DNA from: Desulfurispirillum indicum S5
Lineage (GTDB): Bacteria; Chrysiogenota; Chrysiogenetes; Chrysiogenales; Chrysiogenaceae
Direction of reading: 5' to 3'
NCBI RefSeq assembly: GCF_000177635.2
Contig: NC_014836.1
Location: forward strand, 1,438,001-1,502,000
Length of the DNA: 64,000 nt
The notes beneath the pieces are model-generated. The model made no database searches. It saw only the letters and a program-made list of their open reading frames with translations, and was not told the DNA's origin. Position numbers and translations under genes: made by a program. Every line of letters starts with the position of its first letter. The stretch's first letter is position 1. Below are positions 25,622 through 33,142 of the stretch, one piece after another.

Positions 25622-26500
25622 TCACCATGTGACTCCTGCTTCCGCCTTCCTCCTGGCATACTGACGACAGAGGGTGAGAAAGTCACTGACCTGTGGAGGC
25701 TGTGCGTCGCCAGTCCAGTGGTGTATGATGCTGGTCGCCAGTGCCGGGGGAGCCGCAATGCCATGTTCCACGAGTGGCTGCTGTCCCATCTTCTGTACAA
25801 TTCCCTTTGGCAGAAGCGTGTAGCCCATACCTGCAGCGGCACACGCCAAGAGAGTCTCCAGGGACCCAAATTCCAGGATTTTACCTACAGTCACCTGGTT
25901 CTGGAGGAGGTGCTGCTCAAGAAACTCCCGATATGAGCAGCCTCGGCGGAAAGCAAGCACTGTGATGCCTCCCTTTGTGTCCGCTTCCTTCTGCTTCCCC
26001 ACGATACACATGGGCTCCATCAGGAATATCTCGGTATGCAAAGCCTTTGCATCGGATCCTCTGGCATTGACAAAAGCGCAGTCGAGTTTCTGCCCTGCTG
26101 TCTGTTGCTGCATTTCTGCTGTTGTGCCGGTGACCAGTTCCAGTCGAACCTGGGGATGCTGCTGGTGAAAGGCCAAAAGAATTGATGAAAGGTGCAAGGC
26201 GGCACAGGATTCTGTTGAACCGATAGTAAGCTTCTGCTCAAAACGGCTCTGTTGAATATGCGACCGAGCTTCAGCCTGAAGCTCGAGGATTTTCAGTGCA
26301 TAGGGCAAAAGGGCTTGACCGGCTTCCGTGATGGTCATTCTGCGATTCTTACGCCAGAACAGTGGCTTCCCCAGGCTCTCTTCCAGCCTGCGTATGCGTG
26401 TGGTCACATTGGACTGCACGCATCCAAGCTCAGACGCCGCCCTGGTAACACTTCCAGTCTTTGCTACCGTGATAAAGGTTTCCAGCAGATAGTGCTCCAT
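25622..26500 (-). CDS. LysR-family transcriptional regulator
   Basis: The 292-aa protein has the LysR winged helix at residues 1-60 (FITVAKTGSVTRAASELGCV with VTTRIRRLEESLGKPLF) and a periplasmic-binding-like effector domain. The ATG at 26500 is preferred over 26518 because GGAGGG lies 3-8 bp upstream. It is divergently transcribed from the MFS gene across a 108-bp spacer with an inverted repeat, so it probably controls that transporter. The effector is unknown. Confidence 0.92.
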   Translation of the reverse strand: MEHYLLETFITVAKTGSVTRAASELGCVQSNVTTRIRRLEESLGKPLFWRKNRRMTITEAGQALLPYALKILELQAEARSHIQQSRFEQKLTIGSTESCAALHLSSILLAFHQQHPQVRLELVTGTTAEMQQQTAGQKLDCAFVNARGSDAKALHTEIFLMEPMCIVGKQKEADTKGGITVLAFRRGCSYREFLEQHLLQNQVTVGKILEFGSLETLLACAAAGMGYTLLPKGIVQKMGQQPLVEHGIAAPPALATSIIHHWTGDAQPPQVSDFLTLCRQYARRKAEAGVTW

Positions 26501-26550
26501 ACCCCCTCCGTGAATCATTACTTATGATAGAATTCATCTAAACATTTCAT

Positions 26551-26569
26551 TTGACTGAACGAAAGTCAA
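26551..26569. promoter_or_regulatory. Inverted repeat in the lysR-MFS spacer (possible operator)
   Basis: TTGACT-N7-AGTCAA is a perfect inverted repeat with the T-N-A spacing seen in LysR boxes, centred between the two divergent genes. TTGACT could also serve as a -35 element. Confidence 0.5.
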
Positions 26570-26608
26570 GGGGTAGCTTACGGTGAGTGACACCAGAGAG
26601 GAAAGAGC

Positions 26609-27778
26609 ATGGCCCCCTTAACTTCATTTTATAACAGTGCTTTATGGGTCATTCTTGGCGGTATTGCCAGCCTGTCCCTGGCCATAGGGGTTGGGCGCTT
26701 CGCCTTTACCCCCATACTGCCCATCATGCAGGAGGCGGTTGGCTTCGGCACGGACTTTGCCGGCATGCTGGCCTCCGCCAACTACGCAGGCTATCTGGTT
26801 GGAGCTATCGCCTTTGGCTATGTGTCGCCAGCCAGACGGCTGCTCTGTTTTCGCATCAGCCTGCTGTTGTGCGTGCTCCTGACAGGCCTGATGGGAGTAA
26901 GCGACACCCATGGAATCTGGTTTGTCCTGCGGGCCATCACTGGCCTGGCCAGCGCTGGGGTATTTGTGCTCGGCTCTGTTCTGGTGTTGGATCGACTGAA
27001 CACCATGGGCTACACCAATGCTGGTGGCCAGATATTCGGCGGTGTCGGAGTGGGTATCGTCCTGACAGGACTGGCCGTACCGGCCCTGGATTTGCTTCTT
27101 GGCTGGCAGGGCGCGTGGATAGGTACAGCCTTCCTCAGTCTCGTGCCGCTGCTGCTGGCATGGGTGTTTGTGCAGCCCCAGGCTCTTTCTGCCGTTCCTG
27201 TCACCAAAACCCTGAGCCGTTCTTACAGGCTCACCGCTGGCGGCGCTCCCATGATGCGCCTCTGGGCCGCCTATTTCTGTGAAGGGTTTGGCTATATCAT
27301 TTCGGCTACATTTCTGGTAGCTATCCTTCAGCAAAAGACAGGATCAGCCTTTGTCAGCCAGTCGGCATGGGTACTGGTGGGAACCGCTGCCGCCGTGTCC
27401 ACCCTGTTCTGGCCACGCTTTGGTGCCCGTTTTGGGTTTGTTAAAACACTGATCGTCGCACACGGCGTTCAGGCTGTGGGTATAATTCTGCCCGTATTTT
27501 TCAGCCATGCCTGGGCAGCGTATGTCGGCGCACTCTGTTTTGGCGGCACCTTCATGGGGATCGTGGGCATGTCACTGATCTATGGGCGCACCCTGGCCAG
27601 CGGTGGACAGGTGGTGGGCTGGCTGACGGGCCTGTTCAGCCTAGGACAGATTATCGCCCCTGTGATTGCCGGATTTATGGCGGCCAGCAGAGGGAACTTC
27701 GATGGCCCACTGATCATGGCTGCCCTGGTTGTTGCAGCAGGTACCATCCTTCTGTGGCCCGACAGAAATCGTGCCTGA
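26609..27778 (+). CDS. MFS transporter, YbfB/YjiJ family
   Basis: The 389-aa integral membrane protein has twelve hydrophobic segments and the N-terminal block GVGRFAFTPILPIMQEAVGF typical of YbfB/YjiJ-type major facilitator permeases. It is regulated, by inference, by the divergent LysR gene, and is followed 56 bp later by a small tautomerase gene. The substrate is unknown. Base composition is somewhat GC-richer than the neighbours, which would fit acquisition but is not proof. Confidence 0.9.
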   Translation: MAPLTSFYNSALWVILGGIASLSLAIGVGRFAFTPILPIMQEAVGFGTDFAGMLASANYAGYLVGAIAFGYVSPARRLLCFRISLLLCVLLTGLMGVSDTHGIWFVLRAITGLASAGVFVLGSVLVLDRLNTMGYTNAGGQIFGGVGVGIVLTGLAVPALDLLLGWQGAWIGTAFLSLVPLLLAWVFVQPQALSAVPVTKTLSRSYRLTAGGAPMMRLWAAYFCEGFGYIISATFLVAILQQKTGSAFVSQSAWVLVGTAAAVSTLFWPRFGARFGFVKTLIVAHGVQAVGIILPVFFSHAWAAYVGALCFGGTFMGIVGMSLIYGRTLASGGQVVGWLTGLFSLGQIIAPVIAGFMAASRGNFDGPLIMAALVVAAGTILLWPDRNRA

Positions 27779-27834
27779 ACACCTGACTTTTCCAGTAGCT
27801 GATTCAGCTATTCACTCTTTTTTGAGGAGGCCAT

Positions 27835-28035
27835 ATGCCATTTGTCAACATCCGCATCACCAGAGAAGGCGCGACCAGGGAACAAAAAGAACAACTCATT
27901 GAGGGGGTTACCAACCTGCTGGTTGACGTGCTGGGCAAAAATCCCAAGACCACCTTTGTCATCATCGATGAAGTGGAAACGGATAACTGGGGGGTTGGTG
28001 GGGAGTCGGTCACGACGTTGCGTGCCAGAACTTAG
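27835..28035 (+). CDS. 4-oxalocrotonate tautomerase family protein
   Basis: The 66-aa protein begins Met-Pro, and Pro-1 after Met removal is the catalytic base of this superfamily. The body (VNIRITREGATREQKEQLIE, then VIIDEVETDNWGVGG with the conserved Trp) matches small homohexameric tautomerases. A GAGGAGG site precedes the ATG. The downstream perfect terminator suggests it ends the MFS operon. The natural substrate cannot be inferred. Confidence 0.9.
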   Translation: MPFVNIRITREGATREQKEQLIEGVTNLLVDVLGKNPKTTFVIIDEVETDNWGVGGESVTTLRART

Positions 28036-28044
28036 TGTCAGACG

Positions 28045-28094
28045 ACAGAGGCCCCGTCACGAATCCGGCAGACGGGGCCTCTGTTGGTTTTTTA
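28045..28094 (+). terminator. Terminator after the tautomerase gene
   Basis: ACAGAGGCCCCGTC pairs perfectly with GACGGGGCCTCTGT across a 12-nt loop, followed by TGG and a T-tract. Confidence 0.92.
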
Positions 28095-28140
28095 CACTCA
28101 TTCTCGAGTTTTATTCTGTCAGGCGACTGAAACTCCAGTA

Positions 28141-29604
28141 TCACTCGATATGGATACCCAGTTCGCGATATTCTTTGATCTTGTTCAGCAGGGTGCGGCT
28201 GGTGATTCCCAGCATATCAGCCGCCTGCTTCCGATTCCCGCTGCACTTCTCCAGCGTTTGAAGAATCAGACGCTTCTCCATCTCATGGACACTGGTACCC
28301 ACCTCAATCAGCAGGGGGTCATCGTCGGCCAGCGCTGGCATACATCCTTCTTCCACGGACTGCGCCTGTTCCACGCAAACCGTTTGCCCCTCGTCTCCTG
28401 CGGTGGGTATATCCAGCAGGGTGCCGTGAAGAAAGAGGTTACCCGGTGTCAGTGTCTGAGTCCGACAGATGACCACAGCCCGTTCGATGATATTCTCCAG
28501 CTCACGCACATTGCCATGCCATTGATGATTCATCAGAGCGTTCATGCCTTCCGGGGTTACAGCGGTAATACTCTTGCTGTTCTTCCGGTTATATTTGGCG
28601 ATAAAGTGGTCAACCAGAAGCGCGATATCCTCCTTGCGCCTACGCAGCGGAGGGATATGCAGGGGGATAACGTTCAGGCGGTAGTAGAGATCTTCGCGGA
28701 AGGTCTTTTCCTTGATGCTCTCCTGAATATCGCGGTTCGTAGTGGCTACAATGCGCACATCCACATTGATGGGCTTTGAGCCACCCAGTCGATCAACTTC
28801 CCCTTCCTGGAGTACCCGCAAGAGCTTGGCCTGCAGGTGAAAGGGCATTTCCGTGATTTCATCCAGCAGCAGGGTTCCACCATCGGCCATTTCAAACTTG
28901 CCGATCTTGCGGTTGGCGGCTCCGGTAAAGGCACCCTTTTCGTAGCCGAACAGTTCACTTTCCAGCAAATTATCGGGGAGTGCTGCGCAGTTGACAGCCA
29001 CAAAAGGCTTATCCTGCCGATTGCCTGCGTAGTGGAGAAGACGTGCGAAGAGCTCTTTCCCGGTACCCGATTCGCCGTTCACCAGCACGTTGGCGGAAGA
29101 GCTGGCCACATCGGTGGCAAGATGAATGAGTTCTTCCATGCGTTTGCTGCGGGTGATGATGGTCGGTGCTTTATGGTTGGCGGCAGCTTCATTTTTCTGA
29201 GCTGGTGCTGGTGTGTTTTGCTCCAGGGCGCCGTGATACTGAAAAACCCTTTCCAGGGTGGACTCAATGACTTCAGGCGAAAACGGCTTCATGATATAGT
29301 CAAACGCGCCGGATTTCATGGCATCCACTGCGGTGTTTACCGTGGCGTACGCGGTCATCAGCACGATGGGCAAACCGGGTTTTTCCTGCAGTGCCTTTTG
29401 CAGAAACTCCATACCATCCATGACCGGCATGCGCAGGTCGGTTATAACGGCGTCAATGGAATTGTTCTGTAACTTGCTCAGGCCATTGTTGCCATCAAAG
29501 GCAGTTATGACTTCATAACCGGCACGGGTAAGGGTTTCACGCAAAGCGAGCCGCATCTGGTCTTCATCGTCCACCACAAGTACCGTTTTTATTGACTGGG
29601 TCAT
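28141..29604 (-). CDS. NtrC-type sigma-54-dependent response regulator
   Basis: The 487-aa regulator has a receiver domain (acid pair in VLVVDDEDQ, phospho-acceptor Asp in VITDLRMPVMDG), a sigma-54 AAA+ domain (Walker A NGESGTGKE, GAFTGA loop, Walker B GGTLLLDEI) and a C-terminal Fis-type helix-turn-helix (GNRKQAADMLGITSRTLLNK). The ATG at 29604 is chosen because it starts just before the receiver domain and follows GGAGAGAGG. No cognate kinase is adjacent. Flagellar regulators such as FlgR have this architecture, but the target genes are not shown by the sequence. Confidence 0.94.
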   Translation of the reverse strand: MTQSIKTVLVVDDEDQMRLALRETLTRAGYEVITAFDGNNGLSKLQNNSIDAVITDLRMPVMDGMEFLQKALQEKPGLPIVLMTAYATVNTAVDAMKSGAFDYIMKPFSPEVIESTLERVFQYHGALEQNTPAPAQKNEAAANHKAPTIITRSKRMEELIHLATDVASSSANVLVNGESGTGKELFARLLHYAGNRQDKPFVAVNCAALPDNLLESELFGYEKGAFTGAANRKIGKFEMADGGTLLLDEITEMPFHLQAKLLRVLQEGEVDRLGGSKPINVDVRIVATTNRDIQESIKEKTFREDLYYRLNVIPLHIPPLRRRKEDIALLVDHFIAKYNRKNSKSITAVTPEGMNALMNHQWHGNVRELENIIERAVVICRTQTLTPGNLFLHGTLLDIPTAGDEGQTVCVEQAQSVEEGCMPALADDDPLLIEVGTSVHEMEKRLILQTLEKCSGNRKQAADMLGITSRTLLNKIKEYRELGIHIE

Positions 29605-29654
29605 GCCTCTCTCCACTGCAATTTGTTTCAAGATAGCATATTTACAAACCTTTG

Positions 29655-29690
29655 CCAATAAAACGAGCCTGTCACAATGGCGACAGGCTC
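29655..29690 (-). terminator. Terminator after the second hsp20 gene
   Basis: On the minus strand GAGCCTGTC-N8-GACAGGCTC is a perfect 9-bp stem followed by GTTTTATT, separating the hsp20 genes from the response regulator gene. Confidence 0.8.
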
Positions 29691-29713
29691 ACCCTTTGAC
29701 CGCTTTGCGATCT

Positions 29714-30091
29714 TTACTGAATGGTCACTTTGCGGGCTTTTTCCTTTTCTGACTTTGGTACCCGCAGCCGCAGTTCACCATCTTCATAGACAGCGTGAAT
29801 CCGGGAAAGGTCGTATTTACGGCTCACACGGAACTGACGGGCATAGTTCTGAAGAAGAAATTCCTGATGACGGTATTCACGTTCGGCGCTGGAAATACCT
29901 GTGGTTGAGACGGAGAGCATGTCGCCTTCAGCATGAATATCCAACTGACTTCGCTTGACTCCTGGAAGCTGAAAGATCAGATGCAGGCTGTCATCATACT
30001 CCAGCACATCGACGTGTGGGGCTATGGTGTTGTCTGTTTTCAGTGAAGCCTCAAGCTCTCCCTGCTGATTGTGTTGTTCAATATTACTCAT
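29714..30091 (-). CDS. Hsp20 small heat-shock protein
   Basis: This is a 125-aa alpha-crystallin-type chaperone. The core has the usual beta-strand pattern (LHLIFQLPGVKRSQLDIHAE, then YEDGELRLRVPK in place of the GVL motif). It follows another hsp20 gene with a 31-bp gap, and the two proteins are diverged paralogues, a common two-subunit arrangement. They hold unfolding proteins for ATP-dependent refolding. Confidence 0.92.
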   Translation of the reverse strand: MSNIEQHNQQGELEASLKTDNTIAPHVDVLEYDDSLHLIFQLPGVKRSQLDIHAEGDMLSVSTTGISSAEREYRHQEFLLQNYARQFRVSRKYDLSRIHAVYEDGELRLRVPKSEKEKARKVTIQ

Positions 30092-30122
30092 GGGTCACCT
30101 CCTGGTGCGCGTTGTGCTGGAT

Positions 30123-30548
30123 TCAGGCAGAAATTTCGATCTTGCGTGGTTTCGCGTGTGCTGCTTTAGGAATAGCTATGGAGAGAATGCCATCCTCATA
30201 GGAGGCTGCTATGGCATCTATTTCCACATCGGCCTTCAGGGCAACATTGCGCTTGAATTTCCCGTAGCGGCTTTCAATACGACTGTACTCCAAACTGTCT
30301 CCCTGGAGCTGCTTGCGCTCGAACTCCAATGTCAGCATGTTCTGGTTTACAGAAATATCAATGTCCTCCTTGCGCACTCCGGGACACGCCACATCCACAT
30401 GGAAACTGTTGCTGTCCTCCCAGATATTCAGGGCAGGATACCCGTGTGGTGAGCCGCTGCGCCTGCTGGCTGGAACTGCCATGGGAGTAAGGTTCCCAAA
30501 ACCGCGCATCAGGTTGTCCATTTCATCAAAGATATCCACATAACGCAT
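30123..30548 (-). CDS. Hsp20 small heat-shock protein
   Basis: This 141-aa alpha-crystallin-domain protein is first in the hsp20 pair. It has an N-terminal segment MDNLMRGFGNLTP, the core VDVACPGVRKEDIDISVNQN and YEDGILSIAIPK with the family IxI-like end. A GAGGAGG site lies 6 bp before the ATG. A possible heat-shock promoter overlaps the terminator of the upstream lipoprotein gene. Confidence 0.93.
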   Translation of the reverse strand: MRYVDIFDEMDNLMRGFGNLTPMAVPASRRSGSPHGYPALNIWEDSNSFHVDVACPGVRKEDIDISVNQNMLTLEFERKQLQGDSLEYSRIESRYGKFKRNVALKADVEIDAIAASYEDGILSIAIPKAAHAKPRKIEISA

Positions 30549-30573
30549 AAGGTCCTCCTCTAAGGATATTTGC

Positions 30574-30601
30574 AGATGGCAAAAAAAAACAGTTCTGCAA
30601 G
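30574..30601 (-). promoter_or_regulatory. Possible sigma-32-like promoter for hsp20
   Basis: On the minus strand CTTGCAG (30595-30601) and TGCCATCT (30574-30581) lie 13 bp apart, resembling CTTGAAA and CCCCATNT with five of seven and six of eight matches. It overlaps the upstream terminator hairpin. The call is tentative. Confidence 0.3.
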
Positions 30602-30620
30602 CCTGATCTGCAGAACTGTT
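30580..30620 (-). terminator. Terminator after the small lipoprotein gene
   Basis: On the minus strand AACAGTTCTGCA pairs perfectly with TGCAGAACTGTT across a 9-nt loop, followed by nine T residues. Confidence 0.85.
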
Positions 30621-30722
30621 GCCAGATTATTATCCCTTTGAAAAAAGCGTGGTTACAGCAAAACCGTCTGCGCCTGCCACGGAAATGCTACGTTGCAGCC
30701 AGTGGCAGGCGTTGCATTCACA

Positions 30723-31037
30723 TCAGCGCGGGTGTGCTTCTGTGGTGTTATAGGTATAGGAACGTACACGATTGTCAGCGCCAAACCGAACCACCAGATC
30801 TGAAGTGGAGGAATCGCCCAGAAGGCGATACTGATACCGTCCATAGGTCCATGTGCGATAACCGTCTTCCACTCCGGTACGCCAGGGCGTGCCAAACATT
30901 TCCAGAATCTCACCCTGGGAGGTCTGACCGATAATAATGTCGTTGACCCGCTCCTGGGGCCATGGTTTTCCGACCGTGGCACATCCTCCTGCAAAAAGAA
31001 TCAGCGCCATAAGAGCTACAAGAAGCCGAGATTTCAT
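30723..31037 (-). CDS. Small lipoprotein, SmpA/OmlA (BamE)-like fold
   Basis: The 104-aa product starts at the ATG at 31037, giving a lipoprotein signal with lipobox FAGGC. The mature part, with IIIGQTSQGEILEMFGTPWR followed by a tyrosine-rich YRTWTYGRYQYRLL strand and a final VRFGADNRVRSY strand, matches the alpha-alpha-beta-beta-beta plan of SmpA/OmlA-type domains. BamE itself belongs to this fold, but so do many unrelated lipoproteins, so participation in the Bam complex is not claimed. It is divergent from the thioesterase gene. Confidence 0.75.
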   Translation of the reverse strand: MKSRLLVALMALILFAGGCATVGKPWPQERVNDIIIGQTSQGEILEMFGTPWRTGVEDGYRTWTYGRYQYRLLGDSSTSDLVVRFGADNRVRSYTYNTTEAHPR

Positions 31038-31163
31038 GATTATTCCTCCTGAACAGTAATTTGCAGCCTGCGTCAACAGGTAATGCAGGCAAAGCTTTTA
31101 TTCTATGGTATGCTCTAGACAGAAAAAATTCCCGTGAAATTTTACGATATCCGGAGGGCTGCC

Positions 31164-31592
31164 ATGCCATCTTCAACATTTTCCATTATTCTGACTGTGC
31201 GTGATTATGAATGCGACTTTCAGGGCATCGTCAACAATGCGGTGTACATGAATTACCTGGAGCACGCGCGCCATGAATTTGTCAAAAGTCGGGGGCTCGA
31301 TGTGGTGAAACTGGCTCAGGAAAACATCAATCTGGTGCTGGTGAAAGCGGAAATCGAATATCGCGCATCCCTGCGCAGTGGAGATACCTTTCGGGTCAGC
31401 GTTCACATGGAGCCGATTTCACGCGTACGCTTTCTCTTTGTCCAGCAGATCCACCGGCAAAGCGATGGCAAGCTGATCATCGATGCCTGTATGACCGGAG
31501 CCTCCATTGACGAATACGGCAAACCCAAGGCATTTGATGAAATCACAGCTTTGTTGGTCAGGGATTCCTGTCAGCCTGACCCGGAAGCCTAA
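31164..31592 (+). CDS. Hot-dog acyl-CoA thioesterase (4HBT/YbgC family)
   Basis: The 142-aa protein has the hot-dog helix and active-site block ECDFQGIVNNAVYMNYLEHA with the catalytic aspartate, typical of the 4-hydroxybenzoyl-CoA thioesterase/YbgC branch. The ATG at 31164 follows GGAGGG with good spacing; the longer frame from 31134 is rejected. The acyl substrate is unknown. It lies 76 bp upstream of a DUF1015 gene on the same strand and may be co-transcribed. Confidence 0.9.
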   Translation: MPSSTFSIILTVRDYECDFQGIVNNAVYMNYLEHARHEFVKSRGLDVVKLAQENINLVLVKAEIEYRASLRSGDTFRVSVHMEPISRVRFLFVQQIHRQSDGKLIIDACMTGASIDEYGKPKAFDEITALLVRDSCQPDPEA

Positions 31593-31668
31593 TTTCCGGT
31601 TTTTTTCCGGGGCAAGCTTTGCTAGTATCCAAAGGTTTGCTCCTAAAGTCTCTGATAAAGGTGTCTGT

Positions 31669-32988
31669 ATGAACTTTAACTCCATAGCTCTGCAAGCTCC
31701 CCAGTTCCTGTTGCCAAACCAGAACATCGACCTGTGTCGCTGGACAGTCATAGCCTGCGATCAATATACGTCTGAACCGGAATACTGGGAGACCGTGAAC
31801 CAGTATGTCGGTGAACATCCATCAACCCTGCACATCACCCTGCCCGAAATATATCTGGATAAAGCCGCAGAGATGACACCCCGCATCCAGGACAGGATGG
31901 AGCAGTATCTCAGGGAAGAGGTTCTTCAACCCTGGGGACCGGGTTGGATACTCCTGCAACGCCAGCTTAAATGCGGGCGCAAGCGCCACGGACTTCTGGT
32001 GGCCCTGGACCTGGAGCAGTATAATTTCAGCCCCACCAGCACCAGTCTGATCCGTCCCACGGAAGGCACCATTGCCCACCGTCTCCCCCCTCGCATGGAT
32101 ATCCGCCGCCAGGCTCCCCTGGAAGTCTCCCACATCATGGTGCTCATCGACGACCCCCGAAATACTGTCATCGAACCTCTTTGCCATAACCAGCGCACGC
32201 CATTATACGACTTTGACCTCATGCTGGACAGCGGCCGTGTCAGCGCCTTTGGCGTCAATGATCGCCTGGAAATGCAGTCCGTGGCAGACGCTCTGGCCAG
32301 GCTCACTCACCGTGACAGCCAGGGAAGTGCACTGCTCTATGCCGTCGGTGATGGCAATCACTCCCTGGCGACAGCCAAAGCGCTGTGGGAAGAGGTGAAA
32401 AACAGCACCCATGATCTTGAGTCGATTCAGGAGCATCCAGCCCGCTTTGCCATGGTAGAGCTGGTGAATCTCCACGACACCTCACTGGTGTTTGAGGCCA
32501 TCCACCGCGTGCTCTTCGGAGTCGACCCTCACCATCTGCTCAAGGCCATGGAAACTTATTTCGGCCGCAAGAATATCGACGCTCACTTCATCAACCAGGA
32601 CTTCCCCCAGGATATCAGTGAAAAGTCCATGGCGATGCTTGCCTCCAGTTCACCGCAGTGCCATCGGATTCCTGTCATCTGGCAGAACTCCTCTGGCATT
32701 ATCGAGATAACGCCACCGGACACCAAACTGGCCACGGCATCGCTGCAGAACTTCCTGGACGACTATCTTGAGCGTGAACTGAATATTGATCTGGACTATG
32801 TCCATGGCGCGGAGGCTGTAGCCACCATCGGCAGCCGACCTGGCAACATGGGATTTTTCCTGCCGCCCATCGACAAACAGAGCTTCTTCCCTTCGATCCT
32901 TCAGGATGGTCCTTTTCCCCGCAAAACATTTTCCATGGGAGAGTCCCATGAAAAGCGTTTCTATCTGGAGTGCCGCCGGATACGCTGA
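31669..32988 (+). CDS. DUF1015 family protein
   Basis: The 439-aa protein matches DUF1015 in overall plan: WTVIACDQYTSEPEYWE near the N-terminus, LIRPTEGTIAHRLPPRMDIR, LLYAVGDGNHSLATAKALWE in the centre and ATIGSRPGNMGFFLPP near the end. Family proteins are cytoplasmic, sometimes called SerC-like or HTH-containing, and have no settled function. The ATG at 31669 with AAAGGTG upstream is chosen; the open frame extends to 31507 inside the thioesterase gene. The conserved acidic and histidine residues (GDGNHS) look catalytic, but this is inference. Confidence 0.88.
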   Translation: MNFNSIALQAPQFLLPNQNIDLCRWTVIACDQYTSEPEYWETVNQYVGEHPSTLHITLPEIYLDKAAEMTPRIQDRMEQYLREEVLQPWGPGWILLQRQLKCGRKRHGLLVALDLEQYNFSPTSTSLIRPTEGTIAHRLPPRMDIRRQAPLEVSHIMVLIDDPRNTVIEPLCHNQRTPLYDFDLMLDSGRVSAFGVNDRLEMQSVADALARLTHRDSQGSALLYAVGDGNHSLATAKALWEEVKNSTHDLESIQEHPARFAMVELVNLHDTSLVFEAIHRVLFGVDPHHLLKAMETYFGRKNIDAHFINQDFPQDISEKSMAMLASSSPQCHRIPVIWQNSSGIIEITPPDTKLATASLQNFLDDYLERELNIDLDYVHGAEAVATIGSRPGNMGFFLPPIDKQSFFPSILQDGPFPRKTFSMGESHEKRFYLECRRIR

Positions 32989-33064
32989 GCGTATCCGGCA
33001 AAACACAGAAGTGGTTGAAACCACTGATAAGAGCATCGCTTGAAAAATTTCTCATAATCCCCCT

Positions 33065-33091
33065 TAAGTTTCCTCCCGGCGTTTCCGAAAA
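33065..33091 (+). promoter_or_regulatory. Sigma-28-like promoter upstream of flagellin 1
   Basis: TAAG (33065-33068), a 15-bp spacer and TCCGAAAA (33084-33091) resemble the flagellar sigma-28 consensus TAAA-N15-GCCGATAA and lie 51 bp before the flagellin ATG. Confidence 0.5.
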
Positions 33092-33121
33092 GCTTCCCAA
33101 AGGCAAGGATGCCAAACGAAA

Positions 33122-33139
33122 ACTATCAGGGAGGATAGT
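33122..33139 (+). promoter_or_regulatory. Hairpin presenting the flagellin 1 ribosome-binding site
   Basis: ACTATC and GATAGT form a 6-bp stem whose loop AGGGAG holds most of the Shine-Dalgarno; the last G of GGGAGG pairs in the stem. The ATG follows 3 bp later. A second small stem, GGCA-AGGA-TGCC, is at 33102-33113. Confidence 0.5.
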
Positions 33140-33142
33140 GCC

